Shown: positions 36,201 to 50,654 of the stretch, piece by piece | How the letters are laid out: each line of letters begins with the position of its first letter | Position numbering within the stretch: the first letter of the stretch is position 1 | Source: Drosophila pseudoobscura | Lineage: Eukaryota > Arthropoda > Insecta > Diptera > Drosophilidae | Length of the DNA: 64,000 nucleotides | Assembly (NCBI RefSeq): GCF_009870125.1 | Contig: NC_046679.1 | Coordinates: forward strand, 18,290,001 to 18,354,000 | Direction of reading: 5' to 3' | Program-made: the position numbers and the translations under genes | The notes under the pieces: generated by a model | Seen by the model: only the letters and a program-made list of their open reading frames with translations | What the model was told of the DNA's origin: nothing | Databases searched by the model: none

Positions 36201-38889
36201 TCATTAACACCATCTACATAGAATAAGACTAATTCATATGAAACATTCTCCATATATAATACTGACATTTCCAAACTCACACTATGTGGTCACACAGACA
36301 GTACATAAACACTGCAAGAATGGGTTTGTGGTCAACAGATAGATTAAAAAATTTAAATATATTTTTTAGATAAAACGTGTCACAAAACTTGTGTAGCTAC
36401 TATATTCAAAATTAAGAAAATCAGCTAAAGAAATTGAATTTGTCTGCACACTCCAGAAGTCTACGGAAAGCAAATAGTTTTAATCTTAACTAAAAAAAGG
36501 ACACGTTAATACAATTTAAATTCACGTTGTTCCTTAGGCTTTAATATTCACGGACTAATCTAGAACATTGTAACACAATTTTAAAAACATAGTCTTTGAA
36601 AGAAACAGAAACAGAAACAGCACAGAAGAAACGAAAAACCGCTTGTAAAAACTTTAAAAAATAAATGTTACAAATTACCAGATATTACTAACAAATACAA
36701 ATGCAAGCTAAGAAACGGGTTTAGAAGCTTTATTGGGAAAAACGGATCTCTCGGGGACCTACGCAAAAAAGTCAGATTTTAGATCCAACATTTGTAGGAT
36801 CAATGCGAATAATACCAAGTCAATTATTCTAATCAAACTGTAATTGCACATAAAATTTAGCTTAAATGCATGGCCCCTTTAAATGAAGTTTAAGTTCTGA
36901 AATTCTTACATTGACGAGATTTGAATTAATGAATCTGATATTGATACTGAAGTCTCTAATGGTTTGTCAGGTTTAATACTACCCGAATCTAGTGCTGTGG
37001 TTGGCTCAGCTGGGAATCCAGGAATATTTGTATTATCAGATGCTGGCGCCTCAAATCATGGTAAGTAAATATTGTTCGTACTGTAAAGTAGATGACAAAA
37101 AAGATGTTCTCTTTTATTTTAATATATGTTCTTGTAGAAGTCGTATCATTCCAAGAGCAACAAAATAGCTCCCCACTAAAAGAGATGACATCTATTACCG
37201 AGAAGGAACTAGTTCCTAACACGCAAAAAGAAGCAGTAGAAGAACTTTGTATACAAAAAAATTCTTCAATATTATCAAATGACTGCAATAATATGGAAAT
37301 TTCAGATTTTCTTACAAATGAAACCATTGCCTTAGAGCCATTCTCTGAGACAAAACAAGAAAATGTCTCACCTAAGTCATCCACATCCGATGAAGCTGTT
37401 AAACAAATTTCAAGTCATCTAGCTTTTTTGAACTCTAACGATGAACCATTAATAAGGACTATAGATTCTTTGAAAGAACAAGCCAGCATTGAAGAAGGTG
37501 AAATTATTGTGTACAACCAAATGCAACTTGATGAAACCAGAGAAAGTTCTGCCCAAAGTGACTCTGTGGTTTTCGGTGATGTTGAGTCAGAAAAATTCCA
37601 AATTAAAGATAGTAACAGCGAAGAAGAATCTGCAAGGGCACCGCTGATACGTCATTACACAATCGCTGGAGACGATCCCAGAGGCATGTTTAGGTCTGTC
37701 ACCCTTGAAGATGCTAGAGATGATATAGAAATTGGTAGCATAGATCTTATGACTGCTTCTAGCATCAACAGCACTAACAGTATATTTTTAGACGACGAAA
37801 TTTCGGAAAACATTCGCAAGAAAATGTTGGCCTTTTCGCTATCTGAAACGGATTCAGATTGCATTGACCCAAGAAATATTAACCAAGAGAACTTTGAAAT
37901 AAACACGGCTATGGCAGATACTTTGGGCACATCTACTGAAACTGAATCTACAATTGTATCGGCGGCCACGAAAATACAAGCGGGAGCTCGTGGGTTTCTT
38001 ACCAGGCGACGAATTCGACGCGCTAGTGCCGGTACTAAATCCTCAACCCAAGAGACAAAGGCATCCTTTGGAAACGCTGCAATCAGCGAATCTTTTGAGC
38101 GACTCATTGAGGAAGAAGCTGCGAAAAAAATACAAGCTGCATATCGTATACACACAAGAAAACTTAAAGGACATAATCGAAAAATGCAAGGTATCAGCTT
38201 AGAAAGCAATTTAGCCGCCAGGCGTCAAAAATTGCAGCGCGGGGACGCGCTTCGAAATGACTCGACGCCTGATGAAGATAACATTCCTCTTACCAATGGT
38301 GGACATACTCAAAAACTCCCAAAGTCACTACGAAACAAAGAAAAGGGTAAGGTGCACATACATATGTTAAAGAAATATATTTCATATTAAATTGGTATCT
38401 AAATGAGTTTTTTAGGGATCTGTATACTTCTGTTTTTTTCTATGTACATATAAGATAGTCCATCTGTTTGAAGCTGATAATTTCTTTCCCAATAAGTACA
38501 TTTATACATACATACAGTACTGCAATAGTAGAAAAATAGTTGGAAAAAATAGAGTTGCGGTCTCCGCAGCAACTCACAATATTCCCCCTCGTTTTCCATA
38601 AATTTGCTTACATACTATATGCAGTTTACGACTTAAAGTTTAATAAAAAAAACCTTGCTTTAATTCTTTTGAAATTTGAATAACTATTTCCTTTTCTATA
38701 TTATATTTCTGTTTCATATTTTTAGCAGGTGATGGTGTAAAATTGAAATCTAGCATGGAACTAAAATGGTTGACATTAAGGCAGAACTCAATGCCAGTAC
38801 AAATTGATTGCAATATTTTAAGAGTTATTCCTAAGCACAAAAAAAAACGTATAAAAAGCGCAGAATATAAGAAAATGGCATCCAAATAG
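27289..38889 (+). CDS. Large RIIa-docking and IQ-motif protein with tandem exon cassettes
   Basis: My exon model: 27289-28522, 29925-29978, eight a/b/c exon cassettes at 30041-34051, 34107-34199, 35338-35370, 35434-36090, 36971-37060, 37138-38346 and 38729-38889; 1,954 codons, with every intron in phase 1. Exon 1 encodes two RIIa-like dimerisation/docking segments (VPEGLRDLMKMYAKEVLRQK... and IPENLTELIKQFIKAVLKES...) and four IQ motifs (AVIIIQRNFRRYK, AVFLIQRLFRCYL, AVIVIQRQYRRYL, AAIIIQRAFRRMV). The 37138 exon adds two more (AATKIQAGARGFLTRRR, AAKKIQAAYRIHTRK). RIIa domains bind AKAP helices and IQ motifs bind calmodulin; this pairing is typical of sperm-flagellum proteins (SPA17/CABYR-like), so a testis role is inferred. 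The intron at 34200-35337 contains a repeat and LINE copy B. Exon 1 and the terminal exons are the most secure; splicing inside the cassettes is ambiguous. The gene could alternatively be two transcripts. Confidence 0.7.
28523..29924 (+). other. Intron 1 of the RIIa/IQ gene
   Basis: This 1,402-bp phase-1 intron runs from a G/GTAAAA donor to a TTTATATTACAG acceptor. Without this splice, the exon-1 frame would stop at 28542. It includes a short dispersed-repeat block (about 28805-28860, TTTATATCCGATACTCAAAA) and otherwise unrecognised AT-rich DNA; open frames within it look random. Confidence 0.5.
29925..34199 (+). repeat. Tandem array of ~500-bp three-exon cassettes
   Basis: Eight cassettes, each with exon a (126 or 120 nt), exon b (117 nt) and exon c (54 nt; 36 in the last), plus a leading c exon (29925-29978) and a trailing divergent a exon (34107-34199). 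Exon a starts: 30041, 30545, 31048, 31545, 32043, 32545, 33053, 33557 and 34107, so the period is 497-508 bp (550 for the eighth). Exon b starts: 30228, 30731, 31228, 31726, 32224, 32732, 33240 and 33738. Exon c starts: 30429, (30932), 31429, 31927, 32425, 32933, 33441 and 34016. Each encodes about 97-99 residues, e.g. DNSLCENGESDIITHPVSEQ, EKEFDVLPDKEEQTIVIGSE and EIPGVIELSDL. All boundaries are phase 1, so any number of cassettes keeps the frame. Introns are nearly as similar as exons, showing recent unequal crossing-over. The acidic repeat has no recognised fold. Confidence 0.85.
34391..34588 (+). repeat. DINE-1/INE-1-like repeat truncated by a LINE
   Basis: It begins TATACCCGATACTCAAAATG and runs through GGAAGCGTTTCCGACCCC, CATCAATAGCCGAGTCGATT and TGTCTGTCTGCCCGTCTGTC, then stops abruptly where LINE copy B begins. 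It lies within an intron of the RIIa/IQ gene. Confidence 0.65.
34589..35203 (-). mobile_element. LINE (jockey/CR1-like) fragment, copy B
   Basis: The reverse complement of copy A: 34589-34800 matches A's 3' tail (the segment ending at the GTCAACGTCCAAG box) and 34830-35203 matches A's 26050-26350 region plus the VDDVKLCIQ junction (GATGATGTTAAACTCTG). The stretch of A from about 26350 to 26850 is missing, so B has an internal deletion. It sits antisense in an intron of the RIIa/IQ gene. Confidence 0.7.
36091..36970 (+). other. Intron of the RIIa/IQ gene
   Basis: An 880-bp phase-1 intron from TTGG/GTAAGA to TTTGTCAG/GTTTAA. If unspliced, the upstream frame continues 43 codons to a stop at 36219-36221, so an alternative, shorter C-terminus is possible. 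The rest is AT-rich with no recognised feature. Confidence 0.5.
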
Positions 38890-40344
38890 CTCGACCCATA
38901 TTTATGCTAAACTTTGTTCAAATAAATGATCAAGTATATATGTACGTATAATTGTTTTTAGTATATTGTATTATTCGGAAGTATTTTTATAGGCTTCTGT
39001 GAAGCTTGTAAGTGTTTTTAATAGCTGTTGAGTTTTAAACCAAGAATCTAGCAGGTTCTTGGTGAGAGATCGAAAAAGAGCTATAGAAGGAGCTAAGCCG
39101 AGAATGAACCATAGATGGGAACGAAAAGGGGCAGAGAGAGAAGCGAGGCATGTGCAGTAAAACAATGATTTTGTACAGTGGGCAGTGCAAATAGCGAAAA
39201 ATAATGGTTATTTACGTTAAGCGCAAAGATCTTGTTGCCAGCTGCTGCTCCCAACAAGGATATTTTTAAATAGTTACAAATATCGTTAAATCGGTACTAA
39301 CCGAGTGAATCGGGTGCATACTAGATACCAAGCTCTGCTGTATCGTATTTTAGGTATTGAGCCCTATCTGTATTCCATAATAACTTCGTCAGGATCTGCC
39401 CTGCCGGCAGAGTTCTTTAAATTATAAGCACAGCTGCTCCACCCCCCACACATCTCATGCTTCACCATTGACGGATCTATCCATTTTGATTTAGGCTCTG
39501 TATATTATACCCTCAAAATGAGTTTTGGGGTATATTAGATTTGTGGTGAAAATAGATGTGTGTAACGTCCAGAAGGAATCGTTTCCGACCCCATCAAGTA
39601 TATATATTCTTGATCAGCATCAATAGCCGAGTCGATTGAGCCATGTCTGTCTGTCCGTCTGTCTGTCCTCTTCAGCGCCTAGTCCTCAAAGACTATAAGA
39701 GCTAGAGCAACGATGTTTTGGATCCAGACTTCTGTGATATGTCACTGTTACAAGAATATTTCAAAACTTCGCCCGCCTACTTCCGCGCCCACAAAGAACG
39801 AAAATCTGTGGCATCCACATCGCACACACTCTTTGTCTTTTAATATTAGCCGGAGGCCGTCTGCCGGAGGAGAGCCATACTGACTAAGTATCGGGTATAA
39901 ATGGAGAATTGCGGTCTCCGCATAATCAATCGTAAAGCTTATATAGAAACGGGTAAAAAACTTCGGACCCCGAAACTAGCATTCCTTTCTTTTTTATAAT
40001 TTCATCGGGATTGTGACTGTGTACATCTCGTACATTTATTTATGTACATACATATATTCATATATCCTGGGTACATACATATACCTTTATAGAATGATTG
40101 TAGTATGTTAGCCGAAAATAAACAAGTGCATTTATAGCCTTGAAGACTAGTCGTCTAATAGTGATTTATTTTTTATTTTATACTAAGTAGATGTTAATAT
40201 ATAACTATTTACAATGCATAAGCTATAACTTAAACGAATTTACATAAAAAATCACTCGAAACTAAAAATTTTCTAGTAGTACATATACTACTGTACATGA
40301 AATCTATTAAATAACACAAGTCTACTCGTAGTTGTGGTGTTTCC
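38890..40344. other. Intergenic, with a long dispersed repeat
   Basis: This gap lies between the RIIa/IQ gene and the igl-like exon, whose 3' ends face each other. It contains the DINE-1/INE-1-like copy at 39506-39925. The last 200 bp is probably the 3' UTR of the minus-strand gene, with TTTATT (AATAAA on the minus strand) near 40165. Confidence 0.5.
39506..39925 (+). repeat. DINE-1/INE-1-like dispersed repeat, near full-length
   Basis: A long plus-oriented copy with the start TATACCCTCAAAATGAG, GTTTCCGACCCCATCAAGTA, CATCAATAGCCGAGTCGATT, the CTGTCCGTCTGTC run, ATCCAGACTTCTGTGATATG, GCCGGAGGAGAGCC and tail blocks TATCGGGTATAAATGGAG and TTGCGGTCTCCGC. It serves as the reference for the other fragments. 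Confidence 0.6.
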
Positions 40345-40782
40345 TTATGTCTGCTTTAATTCCTTGCGAGCCCTAAAACCGCGAAAACCAGCCTGAATTT
40401 TCACAGCTGCTTCTGTGGCCATTTTTTGTTTCTTTCTAACAAGAAATCCTCGAAATCCGGCTTGAATTTTCGTAGCACAACGATCTTCAACTGATTTCGC
40501 AGCGTTTTCCTCCTTTGCTGAATTCGAGTCATCATAACGGGTGGAATTCATTTGGTGTTCTATATGGGCGCTATTATTGGGACGATGGCGCTGGTTTTGG
40601 TTCCGTTTGCTTTGCAAATTTAAAAACCGGTTTCCGAATCTGTTGCTATTAGCGGGTTTTGTTGACTGGTGAGCCTGTTTGCGAACACGATAGCCACGGA
40701 ATCCTGCTTGTATCTTTATGGCTGCAATTTCTTCAGACTGCAAGGACGATGATGTTTCCGGGGAGCTTGGGTAAATGTACAT
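40345..40782 (-). CDS. igl: Igloo-like triple-IQ protein, C-terminal exon
   Basis: The frame ends at 40345-40347 (KELKQT-stop) and holds three near-identical IQ motifs: IAAIKIQAGFRGYRVRKQ, CATKIQAGFRGFLVRKKQ and AAVKIQAGFRGFRARKE, separated by an Asn/Gln/Arg-rich linker. IQ motifs bind calmodulin; Drosophila igloo is a GAP-43/neuromodulin-like neuronal protein with three IQ motifs, which is the basis for the name. The start is unresolved: Met at 40782 gives about 145 residues, but a GTCCTTGCAG acceptor at 40738 (exon from 40737, SEEIAAIKIQ) suggests further upstream exons, which I could not find in 40.8-43.8 kb. The SSPETSSSLQ stretch before it may or may not be coding. Confidence 0.7.
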   Translation of the reverse strand: MYIYPSSPETSSSLQSEEIAAIKIQAGFRGYRVRKQAHQSTKPANSNRFGNRFLNLQSKRNQNQRHRPNNSAHIEHQMNSTRYDDSNSAKEENAAKSVEDRCATKIQAGFRGFLVRKKQKMATEAAVKIQAGFRGFRARKELKQT

Positions 40783-40799
40783 GATCTTCAGCAGCACTG

Positions 40800-43788
40800 C
40801 GCCAGTATGCGGGTGATTTTAGACGCGTTTTAATGCCACCAATACACAAATTGGTTCGAGGCCCGAACGTGCTCGGTCGAAATCTAAAATTGTACTGACA
40901 TGCAAAAGACGCGGGTTCACCGAATGTACAATGAAATTTTTCATTTTCATTCACAAAACAAAGGCCCCACTCAGCGCTTCTGCCTTTGCACACACCTACT
41001 TGCGTTCTCCCATATGGTCGATATTCATTTATGCATACATATGAATCTATATATGTACATACATATGTATAAATATGCACACATACCCGTTTTTGTTTAT
41101 TTGTAAAATGGTATCTATGTACATATGTAGTCATAGATCGACTTTATACCCTCGCAGAGAGTAGTCTAATTTCGATAAAAAGTGTGAAATGCGAACGAAA
41201 AGTCTCTGAAGAGTTTATATATGTATGTATTATGGTCCTGGTTTCTGGTCAGCATTCACAGTTAACTCGATATACGAAAGTTTATTGCTATCGAAGATAT
41301 TCGTAGTTTTTATTAAGTTATCTGTTTATAATTTTCGGCCTTTTATCTGATATAGTGATCATTTTTTTGTACTTGATTTGTGATCTGATTAATTTCATTG
41401 TTAAGGTTAGAGCAATTTTTGGTTACCGTCAGAGCTTTTTTTTTTATTAATAAAAAGCAGATAGATTTTAACAACCCTGCGCTGGCATATACAGGAGTTC
41501 TTTTAGATATATGACACCCAGTAGTAGAAATATTCTATTCCTGCATTTTTTCTAACTTTCAGTATAATAAGTATAAATTCTTGATCAGCATCAACGGCAT
41601 AGTCGAGCAAGTCATGTCCGTATGTATGAACAATGCAGATCACGGAGAATATAAGAACTAAATGAATCAAAATTCTTTTCCTCCCCCTTTCTTCAAAGCC
41701 AACCGGAATATCTTATTGTCAAGTTACTCGACCATATCTACTAAATATCTAATAAATAAAATTTGTTTTCTTTATTTGTGGAATGCATTCCTTAAGGTAC
41801 TCATTAGTCGACATCATAGTCGAGTCACACGACTAAAACGTTCCCTTATGTACGGTTAATGTTTTTGTTTCCTTACATTCATATTTGAAAAATTCGTGGT
41901 TGGGGATGGTTCAATTGAAAACACCGCTACATAACTCCCTGCAAGTCCCCTTGTTTTGCTTGTCGTATGTATGCACTTGTTCATGTAAAAATAGAAGTGG
42001 ACAGCATGCGCAGCATCCCTATCATCAATCAACAGTCAGGTCAGCGGTAATTGAAAAGTACGTACAAAAGTATGAATGATTGTTGCTACATACGTACATA
42101 TGTATCTATACAGTCGTACATGAACATGCATATTGAAATATGAATTTAAATTAAATCAACTCGACCCTGGATTCGATGCAAAGGGCAAAGTATCAATTTA
42201 TTAATAAGCCATTAATACACAAACATACAAACATGCACATATGTTAATATGATTGTACAAGCACTCAATATAGAGAAACCGCACTCTCTCTGTCTTCTGA
42301 CATAGTGCACACAAAGACGGACAGAAAGGCATGGCTCAACCGACTCGGCTATTGATGCTGATCAAGAATATAAATACTTTACTTTACTGGGCGTTACAAA
42401 TATCCATTTTCCGCACAAATCTTGAGTATAGGGTATAAAAAGGTCTTAAGGACAACAAGAGCTTAAGATAATAAGGTCGAGCTTTAAGGGTATACGTGCT
42501 GAAGTTGGCTTCCTACAGATTCCTTCCAGATTTCTGCAACGCACACAAGGAATTTTTTTTTACCCTACAAAGTATAAGTATAAAGTACTATAAAGTAGTA
42601 AATATATAGGAAGGTATTTATTTTTGTGCAGGAATACGATCTGAATCGATAGCCATGGTCCTAAATCTTCCTATTTCTAGGCAAACTAGGTCGTCAACTT
42701 TAAAGCTATATTGTAAGATGCAACCTCGATCGATCTACTATATCATAAATATACATATGTACAATATGTACAAATATAACAGGCTTTTACTGGCCGTCGA
42801 GCTGCAAGGTTAGAGAGACTTTAACGCGGCAATGTGAATTCTATGCATTTAGTAGATTTTTTTCACCCTTCTTTCAGTCTCAGTGGAGATTGTTCAGCAC
42901 TCACTTAATAGAGTTATACGGAATGTGCTCGTAGCCGATACGTTATGGAACAGAGAAAAACATGGGCAATGCCCATGCCCATCTCTATACGAATGCCTGA
43001 AAATGAAAATACACGCCCATACATAACACTATTTTTGAAAATATATATGCGAGTATATACATTTATACATGTTCCTGTATGCATACCATATATTTATTTT
43101 ATGTATACGTATGTACGTGTATGTACATCCATACGAAGCTGTTCATACGCAAATGTACTAATTGAGTTTTGTATAAGAGGAAGTAATAAACGTTCTTAAA
43201 CAGAAGAAAAAACATTTTTTAAATTGGCTCGCAGCCAATAGAAAATATTGGTTTTGTGGATTGCTCGAATGACGTAAGGAATACTATGCAAGCAGCAATT
43301 TCGATTTTGAATATACCATTCAAACTGATACTTATAATAGGTTTGAATTATGCATTTTTTTCAAATCGAATCAAATCATTCCAATAATGTACCACAAGTA
43401 TTTTGCCAAATACAAAAGGCTACTTTTTTCGTGATGGATATGAACACCAGAATACATACATACAATACAAACATATGTTAATACATACAACGTACAACTA
43501 AGCTTCATAACATACTACTTACAACTTTATCGAAGTTGTCATATTAGGACAATATACGAGAAATTCTTTGCTGTACAGCACAAAATTTATATTTATAAAT
43601 GGAAAACATACCCTTTAGTATGGCGAATTAAAAAGCCATAACCATCCGAGTATGTAAATGGGGATTACGCATTAAAGCATTTTCTTTATTAAATTATTTT
43701 CATATAATAAAAGTACAGTGACAAAAGTTAGCTTATTCATTTATGATGCTAAAATAATGACAATAATAGTAAGTATTAGTAGAGGTAA
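40800..43788. other. Non-coding region between igl-like gene and Mcm5
   Basis: About 3 kb with no supported coding sequence. It contains repeat scraps at 41147-41180 (TATACCCTCGCAGAGAG, the classic INE-1 end), 41575-41620 and 42290-42440, and dense ACATATGT tracts. Promoter or 5' exons of the igl-like gene may lie here. Confidence 0.45.
42290..42440 (-). repeat. DINE-1/INE-1-like repeat fragment
   Basis: In reverse orientation it shows CTTGAGTATAGGGTATAAAA, the AATATAAATAC tract, GACTCGGCTATTGATGCTGA and an AAGACGGACAGAAAGGCATGG block. Confidence 0.5.
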
Positions 43789-46172
43789 CTAGCATATGCG
43801 GTATAGCATCTTGCGTTGCATTCTGTGCTGAAGTTCACCACGTCGAATCATCGTGTGAATGACTTTGAGTACAGTTCGCTCCTCGTACTTTTGACGTAAA
43901 AAGTCCTGCAGAACGTAACGAAAAGTTTTAATCAAATTCATTTTTCTATACGAATGAATTGTTACCTGTAAGATATTCTGTTCAGAAACTTGAGATCCGA
44001 TAGCAAAGCGACGCTTTAATTGTTTTTCAATACGGTTAAGAGTTTCCTGGTCTTCCTCTGTGGTGAATCCCTCAGCCCCGGCCAGGCTTCCAGTCATAGC
44101 TGCATCAAGAGTCGATACTTGGAAAAGTCGAAGGGCCTCATTGACATGATCATCGGCGACAAAAGGAAGCAAGCGTATTTTTGCTAAGGACTCTGAAATT
44201 CGAATAACAGCCTCTAGCTGGCGCACTGTAATCGGAATACTCAGCCGTTTGTCTGCATTTTTTTCCTGCTGACCGGCACCACTTCGCATCAGCACATAGC
44301 GGCTCTTAAGCTTCTCGCCAGCAGCTTCACTTAATCGTGGCCCACAATGGGTGCGACAGTAGTGTATGTACTTTTTAAATGTGGACAAAGATATTTCACC
44401 TTCGGCTGGCTCGGTTGGTGCAGATTTATTTGAACTAAGATGGACGTTTATGATGTGCTTTGCGAGAGTAATATCACGTGTCTCATCGTGTACGTCCTTA
44501 ACAATAAATATCATGTCAAAACGAGATAATATTGTGGGCATGAAATCGATATTTTCCTCGCCCTTTGTATCGTCCCACCGGCCAAATATAGAATTAGCAG
44601 CTGCTAAAACCGAACATCGAGAATTTAATGTGGTAGTAATGCCGGCTTTTGCAATGGATATGGTTTGCTGTTCCATTGCCTCGTGTATGGCCACTCGGTC
44701 ATCTTCACGCATTTTGTCAAATTCGTCGATGCAAACGACACCACCGTCAGCCAATACCATGGCACCTCCTTCCATGACGAAATTGCGCTGAGCGAATAAG
44801 ATTATAAGCTAAAAGAAAAAGTTTTTCAAACTAGTTTGCAAGCCTGCTTACCGTTTGGGGATCCTTCATAACCGATGCTGTAAGACCAGCCGCGCTAGAT
44901 CCCTTTCCTGATGTATACACGCCAATGGGGGCTACCTTCTCGACAAACTTTAGTAGCTGCGACTTTGCCGTACCTGGATCCCCCAACAGCAGTACGTTGA
45001 TGTCCCCACGTCGACACAGTCCATCTGGCAGCCGCTTGCGGGACCCACCAAAAAGCATACAAGTTATAGCCTTTTTAATGTCTCGAGAGCCGAATATACT
45101 AGGAGCCAATGATTGAGAAAGGCGTTCGTATATATCTCCTGAGGCAGCCATGCGTCGGAAGTTGTCCTCCTCATCGGTGGTTATATTGTTATAGCGAGAA
45201 ATGGCACCGGCCCCCTCTGCATCCACTGTTATGCCCACCACCCGCATATAGGGCGCGCGAACACCCACCACGGCCTTCTCTCGACCATCCTGACGAGAGG
45301 GTTTACCCACTTTTCGAATTGAATAAATACCTTGTATGAGAACACGATTTCCTGGCACAACACGTTCGCACAGGGAACGGTCACAGAATAACTGCAAATG
45401 TCGAGGAATCTCTCCTTGAGGGACAAAGTCTGGTAGCTCTTGCAATTTTAGCGTTTGAAAATCCACGCATTTGCACTTGTCCGGCATTACAAAGAAAGGA
45501 TCTAGGGGACACTTTGGTCGTCCCGCCTGTTCCGTTGTGCATTTTCGTGGCAGGGCGTAGCCTTCTAGGCCGGGATTTACTCTGAGATTTGGTATAACAG
45601 TGCTGCACGACAAGCACATAATGGACATTTTTGTTGCCTTTGCACTAATGCCGGATGCGGCCACAATTATTCCTGCAATTTTAACCAAGCGCGACACGCA
45701 CTCTGATTTTAGTTCACGTATATTGGTGGGGTTGGCATTGGACCTCAATAGTATTTGGATATCGTGCATGTGCTCTTCATGCTCGGGACGTGGAGCTGTA
45801 ATTTCGTCAGCCACTTCCAGAGCAGCCTCTTCAAAAATTTGCAGATGTTCAGTTGGTTGTTTGTTCATTTTATCGGCAAGGGCCTCATCAAATCCCACCA
45901 AATCTTCCATTTCGATTTCCAGAAAATAGCGTCCATTGAGGTAGTTGCGTTTCAATGTGTCACTACAAAAGAGTACTTAAACCTTCCATTTGTAAGTGGG
46001 ATTTCTTTATAGCTTACCGGTATTTATAAAAAAAGTTGTCTTCGTTGAATGTCCGAATAAACTCCTTGTATCTTTTCTTGACCGCTTGCAAATTTATTTG
46101 CGCACCGTCCGACTGCTGATCGTTTCCGAAATTATCAGAAAAAAAAACACCAGCATCATCAAATCCCTCCAT
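43789..46172 (-). CDS. Mcm5: MCM5 replicative helicase subunit
   Basis: A subunit of the MCM2-7 hexamer, the replicative DNA helicase. Exons: 46018-46172, 44852-45962, 43966-44787 and 43789-43905, giving 734 codons, the expected family length. Visible features: the N-terminal zinc finger (CLSC near residue 190, then [11 protein letters not shown] and CKC), Walker [12 protein letters not shown], Walker B CIDEFDKM, the SRFDMIF arginine-finger motif and the conserved C-terminal tail [11 protein letters not shown]. The junction [12 protein letters not shown] uses the AG at 44788, not an earlier one that would add LIILFAQ. The last intron (43906-43965) is 60 nt, in frame and free of stops. The gene is divergent from Art1, with an inverted-repeat element between them. 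Confidence 0.97.
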
Positions 46173-48586
<2,414 letters not shown>

Positions 48587-48849
48587 TTTCCATCAACGAA
48601 AACGTAGTCTATATGCTAAACTTCTTTCAAATATGAAACATTGACTAGACGTAAGATGTATTCCAGTGCGAAATGTGCAACGAACTTGTGTTGCGCTGTC
48701 TTCTAAGTTTAGAGAGTACCTTTTGTTAGTTTACATAATATTTTTACTTGTGCGCCTGTTAAATTATTATTCAAAAATACTTCTAAGAAAAGTTGTACAG
48801 TAGCACCTCAATCCTCACATAACATAATAAATTGTGCATCGAGCACACC

Positions 48850-49779
48850 ATTGGCTGGAAAAACTAATTTTTTTATACTTTAAAGGTATACACTTATCTC
48901 AGATAATGGTGTAACGAATAGGCATGCCCAGGATTGGAATAACATTCCGGATCTACAGAACACGGTTAATCCTGGCTTCAAGTTAATTAAAACCACACCT
49001 AAATTACTTCCGAATAAAGTCTAAGCAATTCTAAAACTAGCTATTTTTGTATTCGTCTTCCGGAAATACAATACAGTTAAAACCTAACAAATTTCTCAGT
49101 AAAATTTGATTCAGATGAGATCAAACTAGGTTTTCGCATTAAATTTGCAAAAATATTTTTTAAAAATTTAAATCTATAAAAATATGTATTGTATAAACAA
49201 AAAAATGCAGAAAAATAAAGAGACTTTAGCAGACACTTTTTTGGTTCTGCTCATCTACGGACACTTTTTCTGTGAGCGCTTGAGGCACTGTCTTAAAGTT
49301 TTTATTGCAAGACACGGTCGTGTGTTGGCTCAACTGAAGAGACCGCAACTCTATTATTATTATTTATTTATTTATTGGCTATAAAAATGATCCGATCTGA
49401 TCCAGAGTCAAGAATCTGATAGATATGGTCATTCTCTATGATTGTTCGTTTTTAGTTTTCTCGAATCTTCAATATTGTGGATGCCACAGATTGCAGCTTA
49501 GCTGTATAAATGTTTAACCGAGCTGCCATGACGGTAACTAATGGAAGGTAGCTCAGAGCTTCCCTGATTGCAATACTCCCTCTTGAAAGACGCTACAGTG
49601 ATCTAGGACCCTGGAGGAGTGCCTCCGACCTTCTCAACCAGCTTAAGTCCATCTAAGAAGATGTTTATGGCCTTATCCGGAGATCCATCGAGAAATTCGT
49701 CTCTGCGAGGGATATTTGTATTGAAAGGCGTATCTGTTTACTCCCTATTTAATATGGATGATAACCTATGTTACTGTTA
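48850..49779. other. Intergenic DNA with transposon scraps
   Basis: AT-rich to about 49500. From about 49540 to 49770 the minus strand reads DEFLDGSPDKAINIFLDGLK-like sequence that looks like part of a transposon protein of unknown family. A scrap of dispersed-repeat tail (GAGACCGCAACTC) is at about 49340. Confidence 0.4.
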
Positions 49780-50650
49780 CGCGCGGATCCCAGGCAAATC
49801 CCGCCCAACCGACCGAGGGGCGCAGCCATTTGACGCGCGGTGCGTAACCGAACCAAACGCGTACATGCAGGAAAGATAGTTATAAGACTAATATTCGAGG
49901 AAAATTAACACTACACTACTAAGAAACTAAACATGCATTCAAAATACATTTACGAATACCACTACAATTACTAATTACTAGAAAGGTGAAAGACGATTAG
50001 CCAATTTAATAAGAGGAAGAGAATTAGTGGTGGATATAATATGGTAGAGGGAATTATGTTCCGAGCATAAGACCCTAAACGGTTCATGCAAGGAATAATT
50101 CGATCTACAAAGTGAAAGGAACAACGGTATAAAATTTCTAGTGAGTCTAATAGTAATCGTGAAGATTATGCGGCCCAACAGATCTGGGCTGTCTATGTCA
50201 CCCCCGATCAAGTTGTGCATAAATATCACACCAAGCATTTTTCTACGGTTAACTAAGGATGGGAGGTTTACTAATAGCAGTCTACTAGAGTAAGATGGGA
50301 GTCTCACACTCGCATCTCAGTGAAGGCCCCGCAGTGCAAAGAGTAAATAGTTTTTCTGTTCTGATTCCATACGGCCCTGGTGTACTTTGTACTGAGGGCA
50401 CGACGAACTAGCGGGGTATAGAGAGTCTTTGTTATATAGTGGTCCCATGGTCTTATTTACCATGGTAGAAATGTGTTCAGAAAACTTTAGCTTGGCGTTT
50501 AATATAACACCCAGATCATCCACCAGTGTAATTCTGTCAAGAGAACCACCACAAAGGTTGTATAGAGCCAACAAGGGGCAAGAACGATGAAATGTCATAA
50601 CTTTTCATTTCGAGGCATTTAGGTGTAACAAGTTTGCACAACACCATGAC
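49780..50650 (-). mobile_element. LINE (jockey/CR1-like) fragment, copy C
   Basis: The reverse complement of the same LINE as copy A. It covers the 3' tail start (TTACGCGCGGATCCCAGGCA at 49776), the C-terminal region 49978-50320 (RLPSYSSRLLLVNLPSLVNR), and the TLVDDLGVILNAKLKFSEHI segment 50440-50600, with a small deletion after VNKTMG. Frame changes show it is dead. It abuts the BEL/Pao-like fragment. Confidence 0.7.
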
Positions 50651-50654
50651 TTGG

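Noticed and set aside
37655-38209. Antisense 184-codon frame
   Set aside because: It lies opposite a long real exon of the RIIa/IQ gene and shows no independent motifs.
44788-44814. Extra residues LIILFAQ before RNFVMEGG in Mcm5
   Set aside because: MCM5 proteins continue directly from the DPxx loop to RNF(V/I)MEGG, and a second acceptor (CGCTCAG) gives exactly that.
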